Assembly (NCBI GenBank): GCA_016177875.1
Contig: JACOUL010000044.1
Span: 1 to 64,000 of the forward strand
Direction of reading: 5' to 3'
Origin: Burkholderiales bacterium
Lineage (GTDB): Bacteria; Pseudomonadota; Gammaproteobacteria; Burkholderiales; Burkholderiaceae_D
Length of the DNA: 64,000 nt
The position numbers and the translations under genes are program-made. The stretch's first letter is position 1. Each line of letters opens with the position of its first letter. The notes under the pieces were generated by a model, which saw only the letters and a list, made by a program, of their open reading frames with translations, did no database searches and was not told where the DNA came from. Shown piece by piece: positions 8,702 to 17,253 of the stretch.

Positions 8702-10048
8702 TTACGGACATGTACTATCGATGACGTAGTAGTTGGTGCCTGTTTTGCGCAGCTTGGAGGTATAGAAGGTATTGTTCAAACCCATGTTCTGGTTGGAACC
8801 ATTGGCCTTGGCATAACCGCTGCTGTTGTATGCGCGACCGGCGGTCACGTGGCTGTAGTTGCTGGAGTTGTAGCAAGTGCCCGCAGTGGTCGTCGTTGTC
8901 GTAGTGGTGGTAGTAGTCGTGGCGGCGGTCGACGTCGTAGTTGCGCCAGAAGACGTGCTGGTGGTGGAAGTCGTCGTCGTGGTGCCGCCAGAATAGCCGC
9001 TGGTCAGCTTATCCACCATGGCCTTGATGGCTGCCTGCTGCGTGCCAGCCTTTTGCGCAAAGTTGGTGCCGTACCAACCGATCCAATCCCAGCAACCGTT
9101 CGGATTAGACAGACTGCCGCTGGCGGAGGTGCTGCGGCTGGTGTTGTCCACCTTGGTTTGCGGAAACAGCACGATGATATTGTTGGTGTCGGCCCAGCGG
9201 GTGTAGCCTGTATTCTTGATGAACTTGTCGCCGATGGTTGCGTAGTTTTGCACGCAGCCGTGCAGGGCGACGTGGACCTTGCAGGTGGCGCCGCTTGCGC
9301 AACTCGACGGCACATAAACCCAGCCGGTCGAAGCTATGCCGGGGTTGCTGGTGAACGCCGTCTGGTCGAATTCGATGTAGTTGCTCGAACTAGGAGAATT
9401 GTTGCGGGCGTTCAGCGTGCCGTAAAACTTTGTCAAAGCAGCTTTGGCGCCGTCATAGCCGCAATTGCTGATATAAGGCGAAGAGCTGCTGCTGCAGGAA
9501 TTGTTGCCCGTTCCATCGAAGTCGGTGGGAAATACATGGGCTGTGCTATCGCGCTTCACATATTCCAGGTTGGCCGCGGTTACGCCGTTGTTAGTGTACT
9601 GGGTTTGCACGGCATTCATCGGGTTGGGACCCACCGTGTAATCGCTGTTGCCGACGAACATGTAAATCTTTTGATTGACGATGTTCGATTTGTTGTCGAT
9701 TGACGAACCGCTCCAGTTGTTGATGTCGGACTGCATGGTATTCAGCATGCTGCTGCTGATCGAAGCGTTATACATGCAGGCCGTATAGTTGCTGTGGCCG
9801 GCGCACATATACGGACCGGCGGCGAATACGCCAACGCCCTTGAAGGTCGCCGAATAAGCATAGCCCAGTTGATTGGCCATGAATCCGCCGGAAGACAGGC
9901 CCGATACGGTAGTTTGATTGGGATCAGCGTTATACGCTTGAAGGGCAGCGGCATGGGCCAAAGGTGCTACGCCCATGATCGTTGCAATGCCCCAAGCGGC
10001 CATTACCAGCCGCTTCCCTCTTTTGATAGATGCGCTTCTCTTCATCAT
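8702..10048 (-). CDS. phaZ: Secreted PHB depolymerase, type II catalytic domain
   Basis: A 448-residue preprotein. The signal peptide covers residues 1-~34 (ending AHAA). The lipase box GLSSG (Ser52) lies near the N-terminus and the oxyanion segment ALHGC near residue 262 lies C-terminal to it; that order is typical of the type II (permuted) PHB depolymerase domain. Residues ~350-385 are a Thr-rich linker with long Thr runs. The last ~60 residues (CYNSSNYSHVTAGRAY...STCP) form a small two-Cys domain common at the end of secreted depolymerases, probably for polymer binding. It degrades extracellular poly(3-hydroxybutyrate). It is divergent from a two-component system that may control it. Confidence 0.88.
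   Translation of the reverse strand: MMKRSASIKRGKRLVMAAWGIATIMGVAPLAHAAALQAYNADPNQTTVSGLSSGGFMANQLGYAYSATFKGVGVFAAGPYMCAGHSNYTACMYNASISSSMLNTMQSDINNWSGSSIDNKSNIVNQKIYMFVGNSDYTVGPNPMNAVQTQYTNNGVTAANLEYVKRDSTAHVFPTDFDGTGNNSCSSSSSPYISNCGYDGAKAALTKFYGTLNARNNSPSSSNYIEFDQTAFTSNPGIASTGWVYVPSSCASGATCKVHVALHGCVQNYATIGDKFIKNTGYTRWADTNNIIVLFPQTKVDNTSRSTSASGSLSNPNGCWDWIGWYGTNFAQKAGTQQAAIKAMVDKLTSGYSGGTTTTTSTTSTSSGATTTSTAATTTTTTTTTTTTAGTCYNSSNYSHVTAGRAYNSSGYAKANGSNQNMGLNNTFYTSKLRKTGTNYYVIDSTCP
8875..8995. repeat. Low-complexity ACN-codon tract (Thr linker)
   Basis: Simple-sequence DNA encoding the Thr/Ser-rich linker of the depolymerase. On the plus strand it reads as degenerate GTN triplets. Length variation by slippage is likely, but would keep frame only in steps of three. 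Confidence 0.7.
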
Positions 10049-10244
10049 TTTGCGTCTCCATATAATGGTTATTGGTTATTGAAATGAGTTCCACATTCTT
10101 ATGAATGTGAGCTAAGCGTATAAATAAAATGTATTTTCTTTATGTCCTCTTTGTATAAGTTTTTATACAAATGGCTTTCGCGCACCCGAGATTGGGTTTA
10201 TCCAATAAAATCGAAAAAAAATAAAAATCCTATGGAGACGGGTA
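10049..10244. promoter_or_regulatory. AT-rich divergent promoter region between phaZ and the response regulator
   Basis: A 196-bp, AT-rich intergenic region that must carry the start sites of both divergent units. Both genes have the same ribosome-site context, TATGGAGACG, in front of their ATG. No -35/-10 pair or direct repeat stands out enough to place an OmpR-type binding site. Confidence 0.45.
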
Positions 10245-10961
10245 ATGGATATGCTGGGAAAAACCCATATTCTCATCGTTGATGACGATACGGAAATCTG
10301 CCGGCTGCTCGCGCGCCATCTCGGCGATTTTGGTCTCACCTCACACGCGGTGAACAACGGCGCGGCAATGACGCAGGCCATGCACGCTCACCAGTTTGAT
10401 GCTGTGATCCTGGATTTGATGCTGCCTGGTGAAAACGGTTTTTCATTGTGCCGCCAGCTGCGCCATACCTCAGACATTCCCATCATCATGCTGACCGCGC
10501 GCGGCGAATCCGCCGACAAGGTGCTCGGGCTCGAATTGGGCGCAGACGACTATATTCTCAAGCCCTTCGATCCACGCGAGCTGATCGCACGTCTACACAC
10601 AATTCTGCGCAGATTCAGAACGACAACGACGAAAAGCCGTGCGACCGACTTTATCGAATTCGATGGCTGGAAACTGCATCGCCTCTCGCGGCATCTGCTC
10701 GCGCCCGATGCCATGGTCGTTCCTCTTTCCAACGCGGAGTTTCGCTTGCTTCTGGCCTTCCTTGAACGTCCCCGGCGCGTGCTCACGCGCGAACAATTGA
10801 TGGATGCCGCTCGCGGCTACGGCATGAGCGCCTTCGATCGCAGTATCGATCTATTGGTATCGCGTCTGCGCAGAAAACTCCGAGATACATCTAAATCGCC
10901 CATGCTCCTGAAAACCGTGCGCGGAGAAGGATATATATTGGATGTGAAGGACGTGCAATGA
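10245..10961 (+). CDS. OmpR-family response regulator
   Basis: A 238-residue protein with a receiver domain at ~6-120: acidic pocket VDDD, phosphoacceptor Asp in VILDLMLPG, and Lys in ILKPFDP. A winged-helix effector at ~135-235 includes SNAEFRLLLAFLERPRRVLTREQLMDAARG, typical of OmpR/PhoB DNA-binding domains. It overlaps the kinase gene by ATGA. The target is unknown; the divergent depolymerase is the nearest candidate. Confidence 0.92.
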   Translation: MDMLGKTHILIVDDDTEICRLLARHLGDFGLTSHAVNNGAAMTQAMHAHQFDAVILDLMLPGENGFSLCRQLRHTSDIPIIMLTARGESADKVLGLELGADDYILKPFDPRELIARLHTILRRFRTTTTKSRATDFIEFDGWKLHRLSRHLLAPDAMVVPLSNAEFRLLLAFLERPRRVLTREQLMDAARGYGMSAFDRSIDLLVSRLRRKLRDTSKSPMLLKTVRGEGYILDVKDVQ

Positions 10962-11986
10962 AGGGAATCATGCCCGACACCTTTTTCAAGCGCATGTACA
11001 CCATGATCATGGCTGCAGCCTTGCTCAGCCATGTGGCGACGGCTTTGTGCATGTATGCCGCTTTCGGCCCGCCGCCGGATTCGCGTAACTTCGTAAGCGC
11101 CTCCGGCGAAACGCTCCCGCCCTTCTATATCCCGATGCTCATCTTCATCTCCTGGCAGATCGTTATTATGGGATTGGCCGCCTGGTATGGCGCCAAGGCA
11201 TTCGCCAAACCGATCCAGACGCTGAGCCGGGCGGCATCGAAATTATCGGAAGATCTGAATAGCCCGCCGATCGAAGAAGCCGGCCCTGCCGAAGCGCGCA
11301 ATGCCGCGCAAATATTTAACCAGATGCAGCAGAAAATCCAATCACATATCGAAGAACGCTCGACCTTTCTCGTCGCGGTGTCTCACGACTTGCGTACTCC
11401 CTTAACACGTATACGCCTGCGCGCAGACCAACTGACTGACGACAAAATAAGACTGCGACTAAACCAGGATATTGCCGAAATGAGCGCAATGCTGGACGCC
11501 ACGCTGGATTATTTTCGCGGACAGACCTCGGCGGAGGAAGAGCAAATGCTGGATGTCTGCGCGCTGGCGGAAGCGATGGCCGAAGATGCTCTGGAATGCG
11601 GGCGAGATGTTTCGTTCAGCGGCAACGCCGCCCCCATTTCGACCAAACCGATAGCACTGCGAAGATGCTTAAGCAACCTGATCGAAAATGCCCTGCGCTA
11701 TGGAGAAAAGGCTCATATCCAGCTGATCGAACGCGATGATCTGACGATGATCGAAGTTCGGGACAACGGTCCCGGCATCCCCGAAGACAAAATGCAGATT
11801 GTGTTCGAGCCTTTCGTACGGCTCGATGCTTCACGTAATAAATCCCTGGGCGGAGTGGGTCTGGGACTGGCGATTGCACGCGAAGCGGCGCAACACTGCG
11901 GCGGAACGATCGAACTGCGCAACGCAAAGGAAGGCGGCCTGATCGCCTCGATTCATCTGCCTACTGCGCGACACCATCTTGGTTAG
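10958..11986 (+). CDS. EnvZ-like sensor histidine kinase
   Basis: A 342-residue membrane kinase. TM1 is at ~14-34 and TM2 at ~53-73, with only a short periplasmic loop between them. HAMP covers ~75-130. HisKA carries the phosphorylated His in VSHDLRTPLTRIR (~residue 145). The catalytic domain has N-box NLIENALRYG, G1 DNGPGIP and G2 GVGLGLAIA. All catalytic boxes are intact. The small periplasmic loop suggests sensing in or near the membrane rather than of a large ligand. Translationally coupled to the regulator upstream. Confidence 0.92.
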   Translation: MKGIMPDTFFKRMYTMIMAAALLSHVATALCMYAAFGPPPDSRNFVSASGETLPPFYIPMLIFISWQIVIMGLAAWYGAKAFAKPIQTLSRAASKLSEDLNSPPIEEAGPAEARNAAQIFNQMQQKIQSHIEERSTFLVAVSHDLRTPLTRIRLRADQLTDDKIRLRLNQDIAEMSAMLDATLDYFRGQTSAEEEQMLDVCALAEAMAEDALECGRDVSFSGNAAPISTKPIALRRCLSNLIENALRYGEKAHIQLIERDDLTMIEVRDNGPGIPEDKMQIVFEPFVRLDASRNKSLGGVGLGLAIAREAAQHCGGTIELRNAKEGGLIASIHLPTARHHLG

Positions 11987-12009
11987 ACGTTCCTAGATTG
12001 ACTTATAAC

Positions 12010-12348
12010 TTACTGCAGCAAGGCGCGCACCATCGGCACACTTTCAGGGTGAATTTGCGTAATCTGAATGCCGGTGCGGTAGCCATCCATGCCGTTCAAA
12101 GTACAACGCGCCACACGCCCCTTTACCATGACCGTTCCCACCGCATTGCCTTTCAAAGTCTGAAATGAAATCACGCACAGCAGCCCGGAGGGCAGCGGTT
12201 TCGGCAGAAAAAGGCCGAGGCCATTCAAAGAGATATCCGTCGTAATAGCCTCCATAGGCGGCACATTCCCCACCCGCACCTGCGCACGTTTGCGCAGCGA
12301 TTTGCGCGGCTCGCACCTTTTTTCGTCCGGAGCATTTTTTTGGCTCAT
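12010..12348 (-). CDS. Single-domain PilZ protein (c-di-GMP receptor), second copy
   Basis: 112 residues from the ATG at MSQKNAP, which has a GAGGAAA ribosome site 5-6 nt upstream; longer in-frame starts lack one. RKSLR (RxxxR) and TDISLNGLGL (DxSxxG) are intact. It resembles the PilZ protein at 8086-8445 in size and arrangement. It is convergent with the histidine kinase. Confidence 0.8.
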   Translation of the reverse strand: MSQKNAPDEKRCEPRKSLRKRAQVRVGNVPPMEAITTDISLNGLGLFLPKPLPSGLLCVISFQTLKGNAVGTVMVKGRVARCTLNGMDGYRTGIQITQIHPESVPMVRALLQ

Positions 12349-12478
12349 TCGCTTGTTTCCTCTTCGGCATCGAATTAAATTCCGGGGAAAAGATACCGAT
12401 CGAATGCCGGCTTGGCAAGTCGCTGGCTTACAACAGCGCGACAAAAAGGCCGATTGCATGATGCGCGAATCGATCGCG

Positions 12479-13030
12479 TCAAATATTCTTGTCGAGAATA
12501 TCGGTCGGGAAGCCATCCAGGCTCTGTTGATTTTTCTCTTCCCAATACTGCTTCAACCCCTCATCGCCTTTTTTCAGCGCCCATTTTTTTAGCAGGTCCC
12601 GGTCGTCCACATAATCAAAATTCGGCACCGCCATGCCGCACGAGGTTTGCACCAGGTCGACGGATAGATCAAAAATTTGCCTGGCACCGGGCAGGGGATC
12701 AAACAAGCGGAACAACTCCTCCCACTCCGTATCTTTGTGATGAACGGCTCTAGCGTTTCCGTATAAACGCAGAATAAGCGGGGCACCGGAGAAGGCGCAA
12801 AACATCAATGTCATTCTCGGGTTGTTCAATACGTGGGCGGCGGTTTCATTGCCGCTGCCGGTCACGTTGAGCCAAACAATGCGGTTCTTGCCGAGCACGC
12901 GCAGGCTGTCCATCCCCTTAGGCGAGATATTGACTCGCCCCGTTTCGGCGGCAGTGCCGACAAAGAAAATTTTCTGTTCCACGATGAATGCGGAAAGTTT
13001 TTCGGATAGCTCTGTGTATTGTTGGCCCAT
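12479..13030 (-). CDS. Pyridoxamine 5'-phosphate oxidase-like flavoprotein
   Basis: A 183-residue single-domain protein. The order FFVGTAAETGRVNISPKGMDSLRVLGKNRIVWLN, then GSGNETAAHVLNNPRMTLMF, matches the split-barrel FMN-binding PPOX group, not PdxH itself. Probably an FMN- or F420-like reductase/oxidase on a small molecule; the substrate is unknown. It lies 40 bp downstream of the EthD-like gene on the same strand, so the two may form an operon. Confidence 0.8.
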   Translation of the reverse strand: MGQQYTELSEKLSAFIVEQKIFFVGTAAETGRVNISPKGMDSLRVLGKNRIVWLNVTGSGNETAAHVLNNPRMTLMFCAFSGAPLILRLYGNARAVHHKDTEWEELFRLFDPLPGARQIFDLSVDLVQTSCGMAVPNFDYVDDRDLLKKWALKKGDEGLKQYWEEKNQQSLDGFPTDILDKNI

Positions 13031-13070
13031 TTGTTTTCACCTGTGTTGATGCCGGCTATGCGAGCCATGC

Positions 13071-13379
13071 TTACCACACCTCGCTGGTCTGGACCCTCGG
13101 TGTGAGATTGGTATAGTTTTTTATGTCGCCCAGGATTGCCGCGCCGTGGATCGCCATGCCCTTATTCAATTCGTCCCGGCTCTCGATAAAGAGATGGCCG
13201 ATGGCGATAAATTCCGGTGGCGCACCGTTCCCCAACGGCAGGCCACGGTCAACCTCAAAACGAATCGCGCCAAACGGCTTGAGCAGATTTAATACCATCG
13301 GAAAATGCTTATCCCGATAGTAGCTGAAATCGAAATGTGCGCCTTCCTCGTTTGCATACAGCGCGGATATTCGTAGCAT
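13071..13379 (-). CDS. EthD-family protein
   Basis: A 102-residue ferredoxin-like dimeric alpha/beta-barrel protein. It starts MLRISALYANEEGAHFDFSYYRDKHFPM, where Y-x-R-D-K-H-x-P is the EthD signature. The in-frame extension upstream of this ATG does not look like protein. Relatives help degrade ethers or act as small monooxygenases/reductases, but most are uncharacterised. Same strand as its neighbours on both sides. Confidence 0.8.
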   Translation of the reverse strand: MLRISALYANEEGAHFDFSYYRDKHFPMVLNLLKPFGAIRFEVDRGLPLGNGAPPEFIAIGHLFIESRDELNKGMAIHGAAILGDIKNYTNLTPRVQTSEVW

Positions 13380-13410
13380 GTTTTTCCTCTTGTCGCTATG
13401 CCTTTGGCAC

Positions 13411-13629
13411 TTATGCAAATGCCACGTTCCACACTTGGACATACTTACCGTGCAAGCGCGATAAGGCGAGTGAACGACGCAATGCTTCGTCATGCACATT
13501 GTCGTCGCGCGCAAACTCGGCGGTAATCACTTGAATCTTCTTCTGGTCGTCGTCGCCTTGGCATGCGATAGGCGCATCTTCATACATCGCGTATGTAACG
13601 GTGACCCATTCGCATGATACGTTTTCCAT
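13411..13629 (-). CDS. Small hypothetical protein (72 aa)
   Basis: Opens MENVSCEWVTVTYAMYEDAPIAC after a GAAGGA ribosome site. Acidic, with no signal or membrane segment and no recognised family. Contains QGDDDQKKIQVITAEFARDD. It sits 31 bp upstream of the EthD-like gene and may be the first gene of that operon. Its codon use matches its neighbours. Confidence 0.55.
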   Translation of the reverse strand: MENVSCEWVTVTYAMYEDAPIACQGDDDQKKIQVITAEFARDDNVHDEALRRSLALSRLHGKYVQVWNVAFA

Positions 13630-13799
13630 ATAGCTTCCTTCGCTAAAGTACTCGACCTCATATCTGCGCCAATCAACGGCGTCATATTTTCGGGGATAGT
13701 TGGATTCGTCCTTAGGTCGGCATAATTATGCGAGGCCAACTTCTGGCAAATGCTGCAGTCCGAAAGCGGAATATAACGGTCCATAGAAAGCGCGATGAA

Positions 13800-14324
13800 C
13801 TATGGAAGGATGCCTGCACTGGTTAAGGCATCTTTTATCTCGCGCATCGTGATAAACAATTTCATTGGTACGCTCGGAAAAGCCGTGAAGCCAAACTGTT
13901 CGTAAAAATGTTTGGCCTGTTCGTCCTTGGCATCCACAACCACTGCTTGCGCACCGACTGCCTCCAAGGAGGTTTGATATGAACGCAAGAGGGCATCAAT
14001 TAAAATCGATGGCCCTACTTTCTGCCCTTTGAGGCTCACGTCGCGCGCTAATCGGCCAATTAGGGTTGCAGGAATGGCGGGATAGCGGGCAATCTTTTTC
14101 GCGATCGCCTCTGGCACGTCACCCAACATGATTGCGCTGGCGGACAAGGTATAAAAACCGAGCACGCGGGGCGAGTCTGGCGACACCATCATGAAGGCAG
14201 TCGTGGCGTTTACTCGAATATCTTGATTGACTTGTGTTCGGATGTAGCGATCCAACTCCGGCTTACCACAATCGAATTGTTTGCGGTCGTGAGACTTATT
14301 GAGGAGTTCAAAGACGTAAGTCAT
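13800..14324 (-). CDS. GNAT acetyltransferase toxin, TacT-like
   Basis: A 174-residue GNAT protein. It opens YVFELLNKSHDRKQFDCGKPELDRYIR, the typical TacT/AtaT start. It has the acetyl-CoA block LKGQKVGPSILIDALLRSY and the C-terminal AKHFYEQFGFTAFP with the catalytic-type Tyr. In the CoA loop the usual G-x-G/A reads G-P-S, a mild deviation. Family members acetylate charged tRNAs and stop translation. The start overlaps the antitoxin stop by ATGA, the normal antitoxin-first arrangement. Confidence 0.85.
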   Translation of the reverse strand: MTYVFELLNKSHDRKQFDCGKPELDRYIRTQVNQDIRVNATTAFMMVSPDSPRVLGFYTLSASAIMLGDVPEAIAKKIARYPAIPATLIGRLARDVSLKGQKVGPSILIDALLRSYQTSLEAVGAQAVVVDAKDEQAKHFYEQFGFTAFPSVPMKLFITMREIKDALTSAGILP

Positions 14325-14785
14325 GCACCGACAGTCTTTTTATACGCTTTGGCGGCTTTGACCAAATTCGCATTCGGCTTGCGATTAGTGGAGGTCAAGG
14401 CATTTGCGAATTTCAGGCTGTCTTCGCTACTTAAGCGAATGATTTCATGGTCTTGAATGGTGCGCATGGCCGCTTCTTGTGCGCTGGCCAACACGAAATC
14501 TGTCACCGTACGGCCTGAGTAGGCCGCTGCACGGCCTAGCAAGACGCGCATTTCAGCGCTCGTGCGCATTTCCAAGCGTGCCGGCTTAGTTAAGCTGGTC
14601 TGGCGTGTGATGACAGCGCCAGCCAAGTTTGCCTTTGCGTGTTTGGGTACGTTAGCCTTGGCCGATGATGGCGCCTTTGCAGCAGCGCTTTTCGTGGCCG
14701 CGCTCTTTTTCGGCGCGCGCGGCTGAGGCGCCGCTTGATCGACATTTTTAAGCAAGCGTGCGTGTTTAGATGTGCTGGCGGCCAT
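14321..14785 (-). CDS. DUF1778 (TacA-like) antitoxin with Ala/Lys-rich N-terminal arm
   Basis: 154 residues from the ATG after AAGGAGCAACAA. The DUF1778 domain lies at ~residues 72-154 (RLEMRTSAEMRVLLGRAAAYSGRTVTDFVLASAQEAA), a ribbon-helix-helix DNA binder with toxin-neutralising C-terminus. Ahead of it are ~70 residues rich in Ala, Lys and Pro, which most members lack (usual length ~90-100). The extension may bind DNA non-specifically. It probably represses its own operon through the palindrome at 14845-14867. Confidence 0.85.
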   Translation of the reverse strand: MAASTSKHARLLKNVDQAAPQPRAPKKSAATKSAAAKAPSSAKANVPKHAKANLAGAVITRQTSLTKPARLEMRTSAEMRVLLGRAAAYSGRTVTDFVLASAQEAAMRTIQDHEIIRLSSEDSLKFANALTSTNRKPNANLVKAAKAYKKTVGA

Positions 14786-14844
14786 TTGTTGCTCCTTTAA
14801 CATGTTGGCTGACCACGTTACACTTGCGGCCGGCTTTCGGTATA

Positions 14845-14867
14845 TTGTACGGCAAATTGCCGTACAA
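14845..14867. promoter_or_regulatory. Perfect 23-bp palindrome, likely operator of the toxin-antitoxin operon
   Basis: 11-bp arms TTGTACGGCAA and TTGCCGTACAA around one central A. It lies 60-82 bp upstream of the antitoxin ATG, where the promoter should be. Ribbon-helix-helix antitoxins bind such sites for autoregulation. Binding itself is inferred. Confidence 0.65.
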
Positions 14868-14989
14868 ATGGTTGCGCCGCCAGAGAAGGGCGGAAAATCC
14901 GCAACATGGCGCGCGCGGCACGCATAAGATTTATGCGCAAACCGCAAAAGCTGGAAAAATGGAATTCGCCTATACGCGGCTTAAATCGT

Positions 14990-16807
14990 TCAAGCCGCGT
15001 CCGGCAACGCCTCGCGCAGACTCGCTAAATCTTCTTCGTTCAGCGTTTCTTTTTCCATCAAGCGGCGCGCGGCGAGCTCAAGCAAATTGCGACGCGCGGT
15101 GAGCACATCCACTGCATGGAAGAAAGCCTGGTCGAGAATGTCGCGCACGGCGCAATCGATTTCGCGCGCGGTTTGTTCGGAGTAGCTGCGCGGCTGCGGC
15201 GCCATCGGCGTGCCGGCATAGGCGGGATGTTCTTCTTCATACGCCGCGTGCCCGAGCTTTTCATCCATGCCGTAACGCATGACCATGCTGCGCGCGATGT
15301 CGGTGGCTTTGGCGAGATCGTCGGCGGCGCCGGTGGAGAAATGGCCGAACACCACGTGCTCGGCGGCGCGGCCGCCTAACAGCACTGCCATTTTGTTTTC
15401 CAATTCTTCGCGCGTCATCAGGAAGCGATCATCGGTTGGGCGCTGCAAGGTGTAACCCAATGCGCCGATGCCGCGCGGGATGATCGACACTTTATGCACG
15501 GGATCGCATCCGGGCAAGGACATCGCTACCAGCGCGTGGCCTAGTTCATGGTAAGCGACGGTCTTGCGTTCTTCCGGGTTGAGCAAGCGATTTTTCTTTT
15601 CCAGACCGGCGACGATGCGTTCGATCGCGCCGGTGAAATCATCCATGGTGACGGCGTCGCGACGCCGGCGTGTGGCAAGCAACGCGGCTTCATTGACGAG
15701 ATTGGCGATGTCGGCGCCGGAAAAGCCCGGCGTGAGTGCGGCGATCTTGGCCTTATCGACATCACCCGCAATTTTGATTTTACCGATGTGCACGTTCAGA
15801 ATCGCGATGCGCCCTGCCTTGTCGGGCCGGTCGACCAATACTTGCCTATCGAAGCGGCCGGCGCGTAAGAGCGCAGGGTCGAGAATTTCCGGCCGGTTGG
15901 TGGCGGCCAACAACACCAAGCCGGAAGAAGGATCGAAGCCATCCATCTCCACCAACAACTGATTCAAGGTCTGTTCCTTCTCATCATGGCCGCCGAGGCC
16001 ATAGGCGCCGCGTGCGCGGCCTAAAGCGTCGAGCTCGTCGATGAAGATTATGGCGGGCGCTTTTTCCCGTGCTTGATTGAACATGTCACGCACACGCGCA
16101 GCGCCGACGCCGACGAACATCTCGACAAACTCCGAGCCGGATATCGAAAAGAAGGGCACGCTCGCTTCACCCGCAACCGCGCGCGCCAGCAGCGTCTTGC
16201 CGGTGCCGGGCGGGCCGACCAGGAGCACGCCTTTGGGAATGCGCGCGCCGAGCCGTCCGTATTCTTTCGGGTCTTTCAGGAAGTTGACGACCTCGCACAA
16301 CTCTTCTTTCGATTCGTCGACGCCGGCCACGTCGTTGAAAGTGGTTTTGACATCGGTCTCGACATAGATGCGCGCTTTGCTTTTACCGATGGACATGAAC
16401 TCGCCGCCCAATCCGCCTTTCTCGGCGATTTTGCGGATGAAGAAAATCCAGATGCCGAAGAAGATGGCAGCGGGCACGATCCAGCTGAGCAAATCGCGCC
16501 AGAACGTGTTTTCGATGGCGCCGGCGAATTTAACGTCGTATTGTTGCAGCTCTTTGGCAAGCTGCGGATCGACGCGCGTCGTCACGAAGCGCGATGCGCC
16601 GCCGGCCAAGGGTTTTTTCAGCTTGCCTTGAATGGCGTTTTGGGTGACGGCGATTTCTTCGACATTATTGTTCTTGAGCTCTTGAACGAATTGGCTGTAG
16701 GGCAGCGGTTCGACTTGTTGCGTGATGGTCCATATATCGCGCACCAGCATTACGCCGAGTATCGCGATCATGACATACCAGAGATTGAACTTGACGTGAC
16801 GCTCCAT
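14990..16807 (-). CDS. ftsH: FtsH-type membrane AAA+ zinc metalloprotease
   Basis: A 605-residue protease. Two N-terminal TM segments (~6-24 and ~108-128) flank a periplasmic domain. The AAA module has Walker A GPPGTGKT (~200), Walker [12 protein letters not shown] and the SRH arginines. The zinc site is HELGH near residue 420, with a downstream Asp in [10 protein letters not shown]. It degrades damaged membrane and cytosolic proteins. Its place behind trxC and a J-protein gene, 11 bp downstream of trxC, suggests a dedicated stress copy rather than the housekeeping ftsH, which usually follows rrmJ. Confidence 0.93.
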   Translation of the reverse strand: MERHVKFNLWYVMIAILGVMLVRDIWTITQQVEPLPYSQFVQELKNNNVEEIAVTQNAIQGKLKKPLAGGASRFVTTRVDPQLAKELQQYDVKFAGAIENTFWRDLLSWIVPAAIFFGIWIFFIRKIAEKGGLGGEFMSIGKSKARIYVETDVKTTFNDVAGVDESKEELCEVVNFLKDPKEYGRLGARIPKGVLLVGPPGTGKTLLARAVAGEASVPFFSISGSEFVEMFVGVGAARVRDMFNQAREKAPAIIFIDELDALGRARGAYGLGGHDEKEQTLNQLLVEMDGFDPSSGLVLLAATNRPEILDPALLRAGRFDRQVLVDRPDKAGRIAILNVHIGKIKIAGDVDKAKIAALTPGFSGADIANLVNEAALLATRRRRDAVTMDDFTGAIERIVAGLEKKNRLLNPEERKTVAYHELGHALVAMSLPGCDPVHKVSIIPRGIGALGYTLQRPTDDRFLMTREELENKMAVLLGGRAAEHVVFGHFSTGAADDLAKATDIARSMVMRYGMDEKLGHAAYEEEHPAYAGTPMAPQPRSYSEQTAREIDCAVRDILDQAFFHAVDVLTARRNLLELAARRLMEKETLNEEDLASLREALPDAA

Positions 16808-16818
16808 GATGTTATCCC

Positions 16819-17250
16819 TTAAGAGCTTGCCCAGCGCACGATATCCGGCGCACCCGCTGCGCCTGCTTGACGTTTGATCTCGCGTCCTTTGTTAAACACG
16901 GCCAAAGTGGGGATGCTGCAAATGCCGTAGCGCGCCGCCAGCGCAGGCTCGTCTTCCGTGTTGACCTTGATGACTCTGAAGCGAGGCTCCAATTCCGCGG
17001 CAGCTTGTTCGAAGGCCGGCGCCATCATGCGGCACGGCCCGCACCACGGCGCCCAGAAATCGACCAGGAGAGGGATGTCGCTGCTATTCAATTGCCGGTC
17101 GAACTCGGCAGTGGAGACATTCACCGGATGCCCGGCAAACAAAGCTTGATGACAGCGACCGCAATTGGGTGCTTCGCCCAGTCTTTCGGCCGGCACGCGG
17201 TTCGTCGTTTGGCAGTGGGGGCAAACGATGTGCAGCGACGTCGAGTTCAT
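16819..17250 (-). CDS. trxC: Thioredoxin 2 with N-terminal zinc ribbon
   Basis: 143 residues. An N-terminal zinc site is formed by CPHC and CGRC (residues ~10-35). A thioredoxin domain with active site WCGPC and the cis-Pro segment SIPTL follows. This architecture defines TrxC/thioredoxin-2. It reduces disulfides in stressed cytoplasm. It sits 3 bp after the J-protein stop and 11 bp before ftsH, clearly one operon. Confidence 0.92.
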   Translation of the reverse strand: MNSTSLHIVCPHCQTTNRVPAERLGEAPNCGRCHQALFAGHPVNVSTAEFDRQLNSSDIPLLVDFWAPWCGPCRMMAPAFEQAAAELEPRFRVIKVNTEDEPALAARYGICSIPTLAVFNKGREIKRQAGAAGAPDIVRWASS

Positions 17251-17253
17251 GAC

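Noticed and set aside
8849..9703. A 284-codon plus-strand frame opposite the depolymerase
   Set aside because: Arg/Gly-rich shadow of the Thr linker and catalytic domain; no family match and no start signal.
16073..16822. A 249-codon plus-strand frame opposite ftsH
   Set aside because: Antisense to a gene with all FtsH motifs; charged, unstructured composition.
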